From: Gammaproteobacteria bacterium MFB021 | Lineage (GTDB): Bacteria > Pseudomonadota > Gammaproteobacteria > Pseudomonadales > Halomonadaceae | Assembly (NCBI GenBank): GCA_000737985.1 | Contig: JNVT01000046.1 | Span: 1-48,889, forward strand | Length of the DNA stretch: 48,889 bases | Reading direction: 5' to 3' | Part shown: positions 24,730 through 33,705 of the stretch, one piece after another | Position numbering within the stretch: position 1 is the stretch's first letter | Layout of the letters: every line of letters starts with the position of its first letter | The notes under the pieces: model-generated | Database searches by the model: none | The model's input: the letters and a program-made list of their open reading frames with translations, nothing else | Told to the model about the DNA's origin: nothing | Made by a program: the position numbers and the translations under genes

Positions 24730-25857
24730 TCAGGGCTGGTAGCGGGTCCACTTGCCGCCCTGCCCCTCGAGCACCACGAAGTTGCTGCGTGCCAGGGTGT
24801 GCTGCGGGGTGAAGCTGATCGGGCCGGCCAGCCACTCCTTGCCGTCGGCGCTGCCCAGCGCTTTGATGATGGCATCGGCGTCGGTGGAGCCGGCCTTGTC
24901 GATGGCCCAGGCCATCAGCTGCATGCCGTCATAGGCCAGCGGTGCGTAGGGGCCAGGGGCGGTGTCGAACTTGGCCTGATAGTCACTGATGAACTGCTTG
25001 GCAGCCGGCAGGAAGTCGGCAGTGGGGTTGGAGAAGGCGTAGACGCCCTCAGCGGCCTGCCCGGCGATATCGAACAGCTTGGGCGAGTTGGAGCCGTCGC
25101 CCACCGCGATGGTGCCCTGGAAGCCGCGCTGGCGCAGCTGCCGGATCAGTAGCCCGCCATCGGCGTAGTAGGCGGTCCAGAACACTGCCTGGGCGCCGGA
25201 GCCACGGATCTTGTTGACCAGCGCCGAGAAGTCCTGCTCGCCCTTGTTGACGTACTCGAAGGCCGACACTTCATGGCCGGCCGCCTTCCAGGCGTCGCGG
25301 GTCAGATTGGCCAGATCCTGGGAGTAGGCGTCGCCCTGGTTGACGATCGCCAGCTTATCGATGCCCTTGCCGGCGAAGAAGTCGACCGCGGTCTTGGCCT
25401 GGTCGGCGCCGGTCGAATTGATCATGAAGGCGTTGCCGGGGTTGGCGGGGATCAGCTGGGTCGAGTTGGCAGCGACGATCACGAACGGAATATTGGCGTC
25501 ACCGTAGATCTTCAGCGTCGGCTGGGTGGCACCGGAGCAGTAGCCGCCGACCACGCCGACCACCTCCTGGGACGCCAGGCGACTGGCAGCGTTGACCGAC
25601 TGCTGCGGGTCACAGGCGGTATCGCCGCTGATCAGCGTGATCTGGCGTCCGCCGAGCAGGCCGCCCTTGGCGTTGATCTCGTCGGCGGCCAGGCCGATGG
25701 CATTGAGTATGTCCTTGCCGTAGGTCGCTTCGGAGCCGGTGGTGGGCGCCTGGACCCCGATGGTGATCGGTCCGTCCTGGGCCAGAGCCGGGCCGCTCGC
25801 CGCCAGATGGAGGGCCGCCGTGGAGGCGATGAGCTTGAGGATCGTTCTCAGGTTCAT
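24730..25857 (-). CDS. Branched-chain amino-acid-type periplasmic binding protein (LivK family)
   Basis: 375 residues. Signal peptide MNLRTILKLIASTAALHLAA with cleavage near ALAQ-DG; mature part starts GPITIGVQAPTTGSEATYGK, the type I periplasmic-binding fold of LivJ/LivK. GGLLGGRQITLISGDTACDP and GVVGGYCSGATQPTLKIYGD follow. ATG 25857 has AAGGGAG 11 bp upstream. First gene of the livKHMGF-type operon. Substrate may be Leu/Ile/Val or another amino acid or amide; the sequence does not decide. Confidence 0.92.
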   Translation of the reverse strand: MNLRTILKLIASTAALHLAASGPALAQDGPITIGVQAPTTGSEATYGKDILNAIGLAADEINAKGGLLGGRQITLISGDTACDPQQSVNAASRLASQEVVGVVGGYCSGATQPTLKIYGDANIPFVIVAANSTQLIPANPGNAFMINSTGADQAKTAVDFFAGKGIDKLAIVNQGDAYSQDLANLTRDAWKAAGHEVSAFEYVNKGEQDFSALVNKIRGSGAQAVFWTAYYADGGLLIRQLRQRGFQGTIAVGDGSNSPKLFDIAGQAAEGVYAFSNPTADFLPAAKQFISDYQAKFDTAPGPYAPLAYDGMQLMAWAIDKAGSTDADAIIKALGSADGKEWLAGPISFTPQHTLARSNFVVLEGQGGKWTRYQP

Positions 25858-26195
25858 GATTGCCACTACTCCCTTCGCTTTGCGCTTTATGGTTGTTGGT
25901 ACGACGCTGATCAGGAGACCGCCTGCGTTGAGCGGCGGGATGGACAAGATTGCCCCCTCCCCCCCTCCTGACACGGCGTGTTACGCACTGATAGCACACC
26001 TCTTGTATAAAATATACATTTCTAATGCTGGCAGATGGCCTTGGTCTACTCGGCAGATATGCCACCTGCGCGGCGTGGCCAGGACATGGCGCGAGACGCG
26101 GACCCAGAAACATGAGCTCATAAACATGAGCCCAGAAACGCGCATGCCCCGCCGAGCAGGCTCGGCGGGGCATGGCATCGCGACCTCCAATACCC
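25858..26195. promoter_or_regulatory. 338-bp upstream region of the liv-type operon
   Basis: No supported gene. It contains an AT-rich patch (26001-26030) with the perfect palindrome GTATA-AAA-TATAC at 26005-26017, the only such AT island nearby and a candidate promoter/operator for the minus-strand operon about 150 bp upstream of its start, and the porin terminator at 26143-26174. Confidence 0.45.
26143..26174 (-). terminator. Strong hairpin downstream of porin gene
   Basis: Perfect 14-bp stem CATGCCCCGCCGAG / CTCGGCGGGGCATG with a 4-nt loop, 21 bp after the porin stop on the minus strand. The following minus-strand sequence has only a short T3 tract, but the stem is very stable. Confidence 0.7.
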
Positions 26196-27533
26196 TCAGT
26201 AGGTCAGGCCGAAGTGGCTCTGCACGCTGGTATGCCAGCCATCGTCCACCGGCGAGCCGAAGTAGTTCAGCCCGTTCTTGTTGGTGACGATATCGAACCA
26301 GGCGTAGTAGCGCCCGGCGGTGACCTTCACCCCCAGATCGTTGAGCATGGGGTCGTCCATGTCGCCGAAGCCGCCGTTGACCGCCGAGTAGTCACCCGAG
26401 GCGGCGATATAGCTGAAGTCGTTGTAGAAGTAGAGGTTCTCCACCACGCCCCAGTCGACGTCCATGCTGTAGGCGAGGCTCGCCGAGTACATCTGCCCCT
26501 CTGCCGGGATCAGATAGTTGAAGCCGAAGGCACCGATCTGCAGCGCGTTGTCCGAGATACCCGATATCGCCTCGTCGGGGTTCTTGGCGTCGTACTGATA
26601 GCTGGTCGCCTGCAGCAGGGTGGTCCAGTTGCCGTAATTGCCGTTCATGCCCAGCGCCACGGCCCAGTTGTCGCCGCTCTCGTGGGTGTTGTGGTTGTAG
26701 AGCTGACCGCCCTTGGCCGAGAGGTTGACCTCGGTGGTGTAGTCCGAGCCCTTGCCGAAGGTATAGGCGGCGCGTGCGGCCAGCTGATTCTCTTCGCTGT
26801 TGCCTTGATTACCTCGGCTGACTAGATCGCCGTTGGCATCGTAAGTGGCATCGCCCGTCATGCCGACAGCGTTGGCACCGTAGTGCTCGTTGCCGTCGCC
26901 GAGCTGATCGCTCTTGAAGAACGCCAATGACGTATCCCAGGCGCCCTGGCTGTGATCCCACTTGATGCCGGCGTTCTGGTTGTCGTTGAAACCCGCCAGA
27001 TAAGGCAGGTTGCCGTACCAGCCGAGATAGCCGTAATCCATGTTGCCGAACGGGGTCTGCACCAGGCCGAGCTTGACCGTATCGGCATCGCTGAAGGCGT
27101 AGCCCGCCCAGGCGTGATGCAGGAAGCGATAGCCATCGTAGAAGCGGTACTGGAAGGAGTAGGAGAGCGGGCCTTCGCCACCGTCCATGCCGAGGATGAA
27201 CTTGCCGAAATCCATGTCACCGACGGTGTCCTTGCTCGACTCACTCCAGTCGTTGAAGGTGTAGCCCAGCTCGATCGCGCCGCTGAATTGTGGCGTACCG
27301 ACGTTGTCCAGCAGCGAGCTGTTCTTCTCCGCCAGCTGGCGCGTCTGGGTATTCTCGCGCTGCTGACTCGCCTTCTGCGCGGCGAGTTCGCGCTTGAGCT
27401 CCTGCACCTGCTGCTGGAGCGCATCGAGGCGCCGCTGGATGGTGTCGCTATCCTGCGAGCTCTGCGCGAATGCCATAGGCACGCAGGCCATCAGGCCCAC
27501 GCCGAGGCCGATCGTCTTGTAGGTATTGATCAC
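26196..27533 (-). CDS. Outer-membrane porin with N-terminal coiled coil
   Basis: 445 residues from GTG 27533 (AAGGGA 9 bp upstream). Signal peptide TIGLGVGLMACVPMAFAQ, then a coiled-coil of about 45 residues (RRLDALQQQVQELKRELAAQ), then a long beta-rich domain with aromatic girdles (e.g. YSFQYRFYDGYRFLHHAWAG) ending in ...SHFGLTY, an aromatic terminal residue as expected for BAM insertion. The coiled coil plus barrel arrangement recalls DcaP-type trimeric porins; I cannot assign the exact family or substrate. It is divergent from glucose dehydrogenase, whose periplasmic substrate may enter through it (inference). Confidence 0.8.
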   Translation of the reverse strand: MINTYKTIGLGVGLMACVPMAFAQSSQDSDTIQRRLDALQQQVQELKRELAAQKASQQRENTQTRQLAEKNSSLLDNVGTPQFSGAIELGYTFNDWSESSKDTVGDMDFGKFILGMDGGEGPLSYSFQYRFYDGYRFLHHAWAGYAFSDADTVKLGLVQTPFGNMDYGYLGWYGNLPYLAGFNDNQNAGIKWDHSQGAWDTSLAFFKSDQLGDGNEHYGANAVGMTGDATYDANGDLVSRGNQGNSEENQLAARAAYTFGKGSDYTTEVNLSAKGGQLYNHNTHESGDNWAVALGMNGNYGNWTTLLQATSYQYDAKNPDEAISGISDNALQIGAFGFNYLIPAEGQMYSASLAYSMDVDWGVVENLYFYNDFSYIAASGDYSAVNGGFGDMDDPMLNDLGVKVTAGRYYAWFDIVTNKNGLNYFGSPVDDGWHTSVQSHFGLTY

Positions 27534-27884
27534 GTTGTCATTCCCTTGTCGTTGTCGATGCGGCCTCTGCCGGGCCGCCGAGAAACCGTGTCGCATACGC
27601 GACATACGCGCCCTTTATCCGAGCCTTTATACGAGGTAGGCGGCTCATACAAAGCATGACGCTTCATACAAAGTAGACGGTTTCGACGGTTTACCGTAAC
27701 AAATCCGTTACGCATTCGACACACGTGGCATCGACGCCCATGAGCGCACGCCGCAAGCAGCGGCATTCGTCATCCCGCTTCGGGCTGACTACGCTTGTGT
27801 CAGACGGGCCGGCGCGCCACAGAAAGCGGGCCGCCCCATTCAGAGCCGCCGCCGCGCAACGGTCGATGGATGGCGGACAGCCAG
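27534..27884. promoter_or_regulatory. Divergent porin / gcd regulatory region
   Basis: No supported gene. Visible structure: TCATACAAAG at 27645-27654 and again at 27664-27673 (19-bp spacing), and the inverted repeat CGTAAC-N6-GTTACG at 27695-27712, a candidate operator lying between the two divergent genes. Confidence 0.45.
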
Positions 27885-27923
27885 CGCACTCATTCAACGC
27901 GTTCATTCAAGGCGCTCTTTCAA
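27885..27923 (+). repeat. 13-bp tandem repeat (3 copies) ending at gcd ribosome site
   Basis: CGCACTCATTCAA (27885-27897), CGCGTTCATTCAA (27898-27910), GGCGCTCTTTCAA (27911-27923). The sequence directly after the third unit is the GGGAG ribosome site, and the GTG start follows at 27935. Confidence 0.85.
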
Positions 27924-27934
27924 GGGAGAAAACA

Positions 27935-30505
27935 GTGGCCAAATCCACCTCGTCTCGCGGTGCGAGCAGGTTGTTCACCTGCATCGTGGGTCTCATCGTC
28001 GCGCTCGCCGGACTCGCCCTGGGCGGCGGCGGGCTCTATCTGGCACTGCTCGGGGGCTCCTGGTACTACCTGATCGCCGGCGTGGGGATGCTGCTCGCGG
28101 GTATCCAGCTATGGCGCGGCCGGCTCTCGGGCGCCTGGCTCTACGCGCTGGTCTTCATCGGCTCGTTCCTGTGGGCCGCGTGGGAGTCGGGGCTCAACTA
28201 CTGGCGCTGGATCCCGCGCTTCGACCTGATCCTGATCCTGGCGATCCTGGTCGCCCTGGTCGTGCCCGCGCTGCGCGGCGGTCCGCGCCCGCGGGTCGGC
28301 TTCGCCCTGGCCGGCGTGCTCTGCCTGGGGCTGATCGTTGCCGGCGCGCTGGCGTTTGTGCCCGGGCGCGGCTATCAACATCTGGCGGCGGTACCGGCGA
28401 TCGCCGATGGCTCACTGGCCACCGATGTCGGCAACGCCCAGCCGGCGGACGTGCCCGCCCCAGGCGACTGGACCGCCTACGGCCGCGATTCTGCGGCAAC
28501 CCGCTACTCGCCGCTGGAGCAGATCACCCCGGACAACGTCGGCCAGCTCCAGGTCGCCTGGCAGTATCGCACCGGCGACGTGCTGGATCACCGCTGGGGC
28601 GCCGAGACCACCCCGCTCAAGGTGGGCGACGATGTCTTTCTATGCACCTCACGCAATATTCTGATCTCCCTCGATGCCGCCACCGGCGAAGAGAACTGGC
28701 GCTACGACCCGGTGGTCTCCGAGGACGCCATTCCCTATACCGCCGCCTGCCGCGGTGTGACCTACTATGAGGTGCCGGCGGATCGCCTGCCCGCAGCGGA
28801 CAGCGCCAGCGCCGACGCTCAGGAGGCAGCCGGCGGCGCCCAGGAAGGTGACGCCACGCGCGATGAGAATCAGAACCGGGGCGATCAGAGCGGCGACGAT
28901 CAGAATAACGAAAACGCCGTGGCCGCCAGCGACGCCATCGCCTGCCGTACTCGGATCATCTCCGGCACCCTGGATGGGCGCATCATCGAAGTCGACGCCG
29001 CCACCGGCAAGCCGTGCACCGATTTCGGCGACAACGGTCAGGTCGATATCAAGCGCAACATGGGCGAGACCCCGCCGGGCTATGTCTCGATCAACTCCGC
29101 CCCGGTGGTGGTGCGCGATGTCATCGTCACCGGGCATCAGGTGCTCGACGGCCAGCGCCGCTATCCGCCCTCCGGCGTGATCAAGGGTTTCGACGCCATG
29201 ACCGGCGAACTGCAGTGGGCCTGGGATGCCGGCCGCCCCGACCGCAGCGAACCGCTGAGCGGCGACGAAACCTACGTGCGCGGCTCGCCCAACATGTGGA
29301 CCACCGCCGCCGGCGACAGCAAGCTGGGGCTGGTCTACCTGCCGATGGCCAACAGCGCCGCCGACTACTGGAGCAGCTCGCGCACCCCGGAAGAGAACGA
29401 GTGGGCCAGCTCAATGGTCGCGCTCGACGTCGAGACCGGCCTGCCCAAGTGGCACTTCCAGACCGCGCATAAGGACGTGTGGGACTACGACCCCGGCTCG
29501 CAGCCGACGCTGATCGACTTCCCCACCGACAACGGCGAGGTGCCGGCGCTGATCATGCCCACCAAGCAGGGCGAGATCTACGTGTTCAACCGCGAGACCG
29601 GCGAACTACTCGGCGGCGGCGCCGAAGAGCGCCCGGTGCCCCAGGGTGGCGCCGAGCCGGAGCAGCGCAGCAAGACCCAGCCGTTCTCGCTTTACGCCAC
29701 CCTGCGCCAGCCCGATATCACCGAGAAGGACATGTGGGGCATGTCGCCGTTCGACCAGCTCTTCTGCCGTATTCAGTACCACCAGGCCAGTTGGGAGGGC
29801 ATGTACACGCCGCCCACCGCCGAGCAGCCGTGGGTCGAGTACACCGGCTACAACGGCGGCTCAGACTGGGGCAGCGTGGCGGTCGACCCTCAGCGCGGGG
29901 TGATCATCGCCAACTACAACGACATGCCCAACTACAACGAGCTGGTGCCGCGTGACGTCGCCAACGAGCTGGGCTGGGTCCCGCGCGAGGAGCAGAAGTC
30001 CGACCGCGGCGGCGCCGAGGGTGCGGGAGACCCGCAGGCCAACACCCCCTACGCGATCAACGTCAACGCCGGCTGGCGGGTGCCCTACACCGGGCTTTTG
30101 TGCAAGCAGCCGCCGTATGGCCATATCCGCGCCATCGAACTCGCCAGCGGCAAGACGCTCTGGGACCGCCCGCTGGGCACCGCCCGCGCCAACGGCCCCT
30201 GGGGCATCCGCTCGGGCCTGCCGATCGATATCGGCACGCCCAACAACGGCGGCTCTGTGGTGACCGCCGGCGGCCTGATCTTCATCGCCGCGGCGACCGA
30301 CGACCTGATTCGCGCGATCGACATCGAGAGCGGCGAGACCGTGTGGCAGGCCCCCCTGCCCGCTGGCGGCCAGGCCAACCCGATGGTCTACGAAGCCGAC
30401 GGCCGCCAGTATCTGGTGATCGTCGCCACCGGCCACCACTTCATGCAGACCCCCACCGGCGACTACGTGATCGCATACGCCCTGCCCAAGCAGAGCGATA
30501 GCTGA
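27935..30505 (+). CDS. gcd: Membrane-bound PQQ-dependent glucose dehydrogenase
   Basis: 856 residues. Five N-terminal membrane helices (about residues 13-141), then the eight-bladed PQQ propeller in the periplasm. It oxidises aldoses such as glucose to lactones and passes electrons to ubiquinone. Family landmarks: PGDWTAYGRDSAATRYSPLE, TPLKVGDDVFLCTSRN, HKDVWDYDPGSQP (catalytic Asp region) and MPTKQGEIYVFNRETGEL. GTG 27935 is set by AAGGGAG 9 bp upstream. It is about 60 residues longer than E. coli Gcd (796 residues), largely because of a low-complexity D/Q/N/E/A-rich insertion at about residues 282-332. A terminator follows. Confidence 0.93.
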   Translation: MAKSTSSRGASRLFTCIVGLIVALAGLALGGGGLYLALLGGSWYYLIAGVGMLLAGIQLWRGRLSGAWLYALVFIGSFLWAAWESGLNYWRWIPRFDLILILAILVALVVPALRGGPRPRVGFALAGVLCLGLIVAGALAFVPGRGYQHLAAVPAIADGSLATDVGNAQPADVPAPGDWTAYGRDSAATRYSPLEQITPDNVGQLQVAWQYRTGDVLDHRWGAETTPLKVGDDVFLCTSRNILISLDAATGEENWRYDPVVSEDAIPYTAACRGVTYYEVPADRLPAADSASADAQEAAGGAQEGDATRDENQNRGDQSGDDQNNENAVAASDAIACRTRIISGTLDGRIIEVDAATGKPCTDFGDNGQVDIKRNMGETPPGYVSINSAPVVVRDVIVTGHQVLDGQRRYPPSGVIKGFDAMTGELQWAWDAGRPDRSEPLSGDETYVRGSPNMWTTAAGDSKLGLVYLPMANSAADYWSSSRTPEENEWASSMVALDVETGLPKWHFQTAHKDVWDYDPGSQPTLIDFPTDNGEVPALIMPTKQGEIYVFNRETGELLGGGAEERPVPQGGAEPEQRSKTQPFSLYATLRQPDITEKDMWGMSPFDQLFCRIQYHQASWEGMYTPPTAEQPWVEYTGYNGGSDWGSVAVDPQRGVIIANYNDMPNYNELVPRDVANELGWVPREEQKSDRGGAEGAGDPQANTPYAINVNAGWRVPYTGLLCKQPPYGHIRAIELASGKTLWDRPLGTARANGPWGIRSGLPIDIGTPNNGGSVVTAGGLIFIAAATDDLIRAIDIESGETVWQAPLPAGGQANPMVYEADGRQYLVIVATGHHFMQTPTGDYVIAYALPKQSDS

Positions 30506-30525
30506 GCGACTGACGGTAAGCGCAC

Positions 30526-30556
30526 AGACGCCCCGCCCCTGGCGGGGCGTCTTTCT
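30526..30556 (+). terminator. Rho-independent terminator of gcd
   Basis: Perfect 12-bp stem AGACGCCCCGCC / GGCGGGGCGTCT with a 3-nt loop followed by TTCT, 20 bp after the gcd stop. Confidence 0.9.
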
Positions 30557-30726
30557 ATACCACCCGCCCGCTACCGCTGCGCTCGTCGACCCTCTCGTGA
30601 CGCCCCCTCAATACCCCCTCTCATATCCCCTGGCCACCTCCGTCAACGTGCGTCAGCCGCCGCTCGACAGCCACCCCTGGACGTGCCAACAATGGCAGCC
30701 AGTATGACTGCCGAGGAGGCGCTGCC

Positions 30727-31704
30727 ATGGCGATGACGGTAACGGTGCTGGATGACTATCAGGGATGCTGCGGCTTTCTCGACGCCGTGCGCGAACTCGA
30801 CGGCTGCGACGTGCGGCTGGATATCGAGTATGCGCGGGTCGCCCCCTCGGCGCTGGCGGCGCGGCTGGCCGAGAGCGATGCGGTGATCCTGATCCGCGAA
30901 CGTAGCGTGCTCAGCCGCGAGGTGCTGGAGAAGCTGCCGCGGCTCAAGCTGGTGGTGCAGACCGGACGCCTGGCCTCGGCGATCGACCTCGAGGCGTGTC
31001 GCGAGCTGGGTATCGTGGTGCGCGAGGGCACCGGCTCGCCCATCGCCCCGGCCGAACTGACCTGGCTGCTGATCATGGCGGGCTGTCGCCGTCTCGGCGG
31101 CTATCTGGCGCGCCAGGCCCGGGGCGAGTGGCAGCGCACCACCGAGCGTCTGGAGACGGAGTCGCTGGGGCATGCGCTGCACGGGCGCACCCTGGGCATC
31201 TGGGGACTGGGCAAGATCGGCAGCCTGGTGGCCGGCTACGCCCAGGCCTTCGGCATGCAGGTAGTGGCCCACGGACGCGAAGCGAGTGCCGGGCGCGCCT
31301 TCGAGCTGGGTATCGCGTTCGAGCCCGATCGCCACGCCTTTCTCGCCCGCTGTGACGTGGTCTCGCTGCATCTCAGGCTCACCGATGACACCCGCGGCAT
31401 GATCACCGCGCGCGAGCTGGCCGCCATGCGCGCCGATGCGCTGCTGGTCAACACCAGCCGCGCCGAGCTGATCCGCGACGGTGCCCTGCTCGATGCTCTA
31501 GATGCCGGGCGTCCGGGGAGCGCGGCGCTGGACGTCTTCGAGCAGGAGCCGGAGGGGGCGAGTGCCTATCAGGCGCATTCGCGGGTACTGGCGACACCGC
31601 ATATCGGCTTCGTCGAAAAGGACACCTACGAGCGCTACTTCGCCACCGCCTTCCAGCAGGTCAAGACGTTCTTCGACAGCGAGCGCTCAGCGTCAGAGCA
31701 CTAA
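30727..31704 (+). CDS. D-isomer-specific 2-hydroxyacid dehydrogenase
   Basis: 325 residues. The NAD-binding Rossmann motif is LGIWGLGKIGSLVAGYAQAF (GxGxxG). Catalytic residues are in the usual places: Arg in VNTSRAELI, Glu in LDVFEQEP, His in TPHIGFVEKD. Cytoplasmic enzyme reducing a 2-oxoacid to a D-2-hydroxyacid or the reverse; the precise substrate cannot be read. ATG has GAGGAGG 7 bp upstream and is followed two codons later by a second ATG. It is a single gene between two good terminators, so an independent unit. Confidence 0.9.
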   Translation: MAMTVTVLDDYQGCCGFLDAVRELDGCDVRLDIEYARVAPSALAARLAESDAVILIRERSVLSREVLEKLPRLKLVVQTGRLASAIDLEACRELGIVVREGTGSPIAPAELTWLLIMAGCRRLGGYLARQARGEWQRTTERLETESLGHALHGRTLGIWGLGKIGSLVAGYAQAFGMQVVAHGREASAGRAFELGIAFEPDRHAFLARCDVVSLHLRLTDDTRGMITARELAAMRADALLVNTSRAELIRDGALLDALDAGRPGSAALDVFEQEPEGASAYQAHSRVLATPHIGFVEKDTYERYFATAFQQVKTFFDSERSASEH

Positions 31705-31718
31705 GCTAGAAACGCGAA

Positions 31719-31750
31719 GGGCCCGGTGGATACCGGGCCCGTCTCTCTTG
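31719..31750 (+). terminator. Rho-independent terminator between convergent genes
   Basis: GGGCCCGGT / ACCGGGCCC (9-bp perfect stem, 4-nt loop GGAT) followed by GTCTCTCTT, 15 bp after the dehydrogenase stop and just before the convergent glutathione-transferase gene. Confidence 0.85.
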
Positions 31751-31766
31751 GCTTTCCTGGCAACCC

Positions 31767-32453
31767 TCAGCGCCCGAACAGGTGCCCGCGCGCCTCATCG
31801 GTCATCGCCACGTCGTTGTCCGGGTTGACCTCCAGCGCCCGGGCGTAGGCCCGATTCACCGCGTCGCGCCGCTGCACCCCTTCGAACCAGCGCTGCAGCG
31901 CGGGGAAGTCATCCAGCTCCTGGCCCTGCTTCTCGAAGGAGCGAATCCACGGCCAGATCGCCATGTCGGCGATCGAATAGTCGTCACCAGCGACGAAGTC
32001 GTTATCCTCCAGCTGGCGGTCGAGCACGCCGTAGAGCCGCGCTGTCTCCTGGGTGTAGCGCTCGATCGCATACTCGATCTTGCGCGGCGCGTAGTGGCGG
32101 AAGTGATGATTCTGACCCGCCATCGGCCCCAGCCCGCCCACCTGCCAGTGCAGCCACTGCAGCACGCGGTAGCGCTGGCGCCCGCTCTTGGGCAAGAATT
32201 TGCCGCTCTTGTCGGCGAGATACTCGAGGATCGCCCCGGACTCGAACAGCGCCAGCGGCTGGCCGCCGTCGATCGGTGAGCGGTCAACGATCGCCGGAAT
32301 GCGGTTGTTGGGCGAGATCTCCAGAAACTCGGCGCTGAACTGCTCACCCTTGGCGATATCGATCGGCCGAATGCGATAGTCGAGACCGGCCTCCTCGAGA
32401 TACAGGGTGATCTTGTGCCCATTGGGCGTGGTCCAGTAATACAGATCGATCAT
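31767..32453 (-). CDS. yfcG: Nu-class glutathione transferase / disulfide reductase YfcG-like
   Basis: 228 residues; close to E. coli YfcG by recall: starts MIDLYYWTTPNGHKITLYLE, then EISPNNRIPAIVD, LALFESGAILEYLADKSGKF and LQWLHWQVGGLGPMAGQNHHF. YfcG uses glutathione in a disulfide-bond reductase reaction with a conserved TPNG near the start, present here. ATG 32453 matches the conserved start; upstream in-frame sequence lies in the gap. It is 52 bp downstream of a second glutathione transferase on the same strand. Confidence 0.9.
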   Translation of the reverse strand: MIDLYYWTTPNGHKITLYLEEAGLDYRIRPIDIAKGEQFSAEFLEISPNNRIPAIVDRSPIDGGQPLALFESGAILEYLADKSGKFLPKSGRQRYRVLQWLHWQVGGLGPMAGQNHHFRHYAPRKIEYAIERYTQETARLYGVLDRQLEDNDFVAGDDYSIADMAIWPWIRSFEKQGQELDDFPALQRWFEGVQRRDAVNRAYARALEVNPDNDVAMTDEARGHLFGR

Positions 32454-32505
32454 GGCCAGCTCCTGTCGCCGCTGGCGGCACGTGCTCGCGCCGCCGCTAT
32501 CGAAC

Positions 32506-33219
32506 TCACACGTTCTGATACGCCCCTTCGATATCGACGAGGCGGGTGGCGTTGCGGCCCAGGCCGTCGTAGAGGTCGAGCATGCGCTGGTACCAGGCGT
32601 AGACCGGATCGGCATTAGAGACCAGATCGGCCCCGGAGCAGACCCGCGCCCACATGAACGCGCCCACGACCAGATAGTCGGCGGCCCCGGGGGCGGCGCC
32701 GTCGAGGAACTCGCTCTCATCGAGACGCCCACGCATCGGCTCCAGGGCGCGGTCGAGCATGGTCAGGCCCTGGCTCGGCGAGTGCATCTCCTCGAGCGTG
32801 CGGCCGAAGGCCTTCTCGCGCGTGGTACGGAAGTAGTCGCGGTCATCCGGGTGAATGGTATTGAAGACATCCATCAGGATGGTGCGCACGATGCCCGGGG
32901 CCAACGAGCGCTCGCTGTAGAACTTGAAGAAACGCGCCCGCTCCGCCGCGGCGCCCTCGCCCAGCAGCGGCTTGTCGGGGTAGGCACGGTCGAGATAGCG
33001 CAGAATCTCGTAGCTGTCGACGACGGTCTCCTCGCCGTCGACCAGTACCGGCACCCGGCCCTGTCCGGAGAAGGCGAGCGCCTCCTTGTCGGTGAACTTC
33101 CAGGGTACGAAGTCGCACGCCAGCCCCTTGTGGGCGAGGGCGAACTTGACCCGCCAGCAGTAGGGCGAGAAACGCAGCCGCTCATCGCGACCGCAGAGAT
33201 CGAACATCTTAAGCGCCAT
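32506..33219 (-). CDS. Glutathione S-transferase family protein
   Basis: 237 residues. Thioredoxin-like N-terminal domain with SPYCWRVKFALAHKGLACDF, a cis-proline region RVPVLVDGEETVVDSYEILR that binds glutathione, and an all-helical C-terminal domain. The SPYCW motif puts a cysteine at the active-site helix. ATG 33219 is chosen because GAGGAG is 9 bp upstream; the ATG three codons earlier has no spacing. Likely co-transcribed with the YfcG-like gene. Substrate unknown. Confidence 0.88.
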   Translation of the reverse strand: MALKMFDLCGRDERLRFSPYCWRVKFALAHKGLACDFVPWKFTDKEALAFSGQGRVPVLVDGEETVVDSYEILRYLDRAYPDKPLLGEGAAAERARFFKFYSERSLAPGIVRTILMDVFNTIHPDDRDYFRTTREKAFGRTLEEMHSPSQGLTMLDRALEPMRGRLDESEFLDGAAPGAADYLVVGAFMWARVCSGADLVSNADPVYAWYQRMLDLYDGLGRNATRLVDIEGAYQNV

Positions 33220-33562
33220 GACAGGCATCTCCTCGTGACAAGAGAACAATGTGACAAGAGGTCAATCGACGTGACTCAGCATGTCCAAGGGGTCGATGGG
33301 CGTCAAACGGAAACTGCCGCCGGCGCGGCGCACTGAGCGCCCCTCGGGCAGGCCCCCTCTTCAGCACTTCCTCATGTACCCAGACCGAACTGGGCAAATG
33401 CGCAAGCGTTGCCATACTGTAAACGGTAGTCGGCACAGTGTGAGGGAAGCGCTGCATAACTGCCTGCACGGACTCGGCGTCCCCAGCGCATGACTAGGTT
33501 GCGCGGTACTGGGGCGCCAGCCCGGTCGAAGGCTCGCCTTCTGCGCTCCGTGCGCCTTGCCC
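33220..33562. other. Intergenic region upstream of the YdeP-like gene
   Basis: Divergent regulatory region between the glutathione transferase and the molybdopterin oxidoreductase. Short ORFs in several frames here have no ribosome site or recognisable product. Promoters could not be placed. Confidence 0.4.
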
Positions 33563-33622
33563 TTCGGCTCGTTCGGCTCGTTCGGCTCGTTCGGCTCGTT
33601 CGGCTCGTTCGGCTCGTTCGGC
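33563..33622 (+). repeat. 9-bp minisatellite (TTCGGCTCG, 6 copies plus 6 nt)
   Basis: Six perfect, uninterrupted copies from 33563 to 33616 and a partial seventh (TTCGGC). Being a multiple of three it keeps all frames open, but no frame through it looks like a gene. It lies 83 bp upstream of the oxidoreductase ATG, probably in its leader or promoter. Confidence 0.97.
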
Positions 33623-33705
33623 GATGTATTCAGCGCTTCCCGAGTTCGCGGTTCACTGGCAACGCTGTGTCGGCAGTTCGCAGGTCGATCAAGGAGACCA
33701 CGGTC

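Noticed and set aside
25981-26190. 69-codon minus-strand frame between the porin and the liv-type operon
   Set aside because: It overlaps the strong porin terminator hairpin and has no coding-like composition.
33563-33622. 9-bp array considered as a CRISPR or iteron origin
   Set aside because: There are no spacers between units and no cas or replication genes nearby; it is a simple head-to-tail minisatellite.
33490-33705. 72-codon in-frame extension upstream of the YdeP-like gene
   Set aside because: It runs through the 9-bp minisatellite giving a non-protein-like (RLV)n stretch; the ATG at 33706 has a strong AAGGAG site and matches the family start region.
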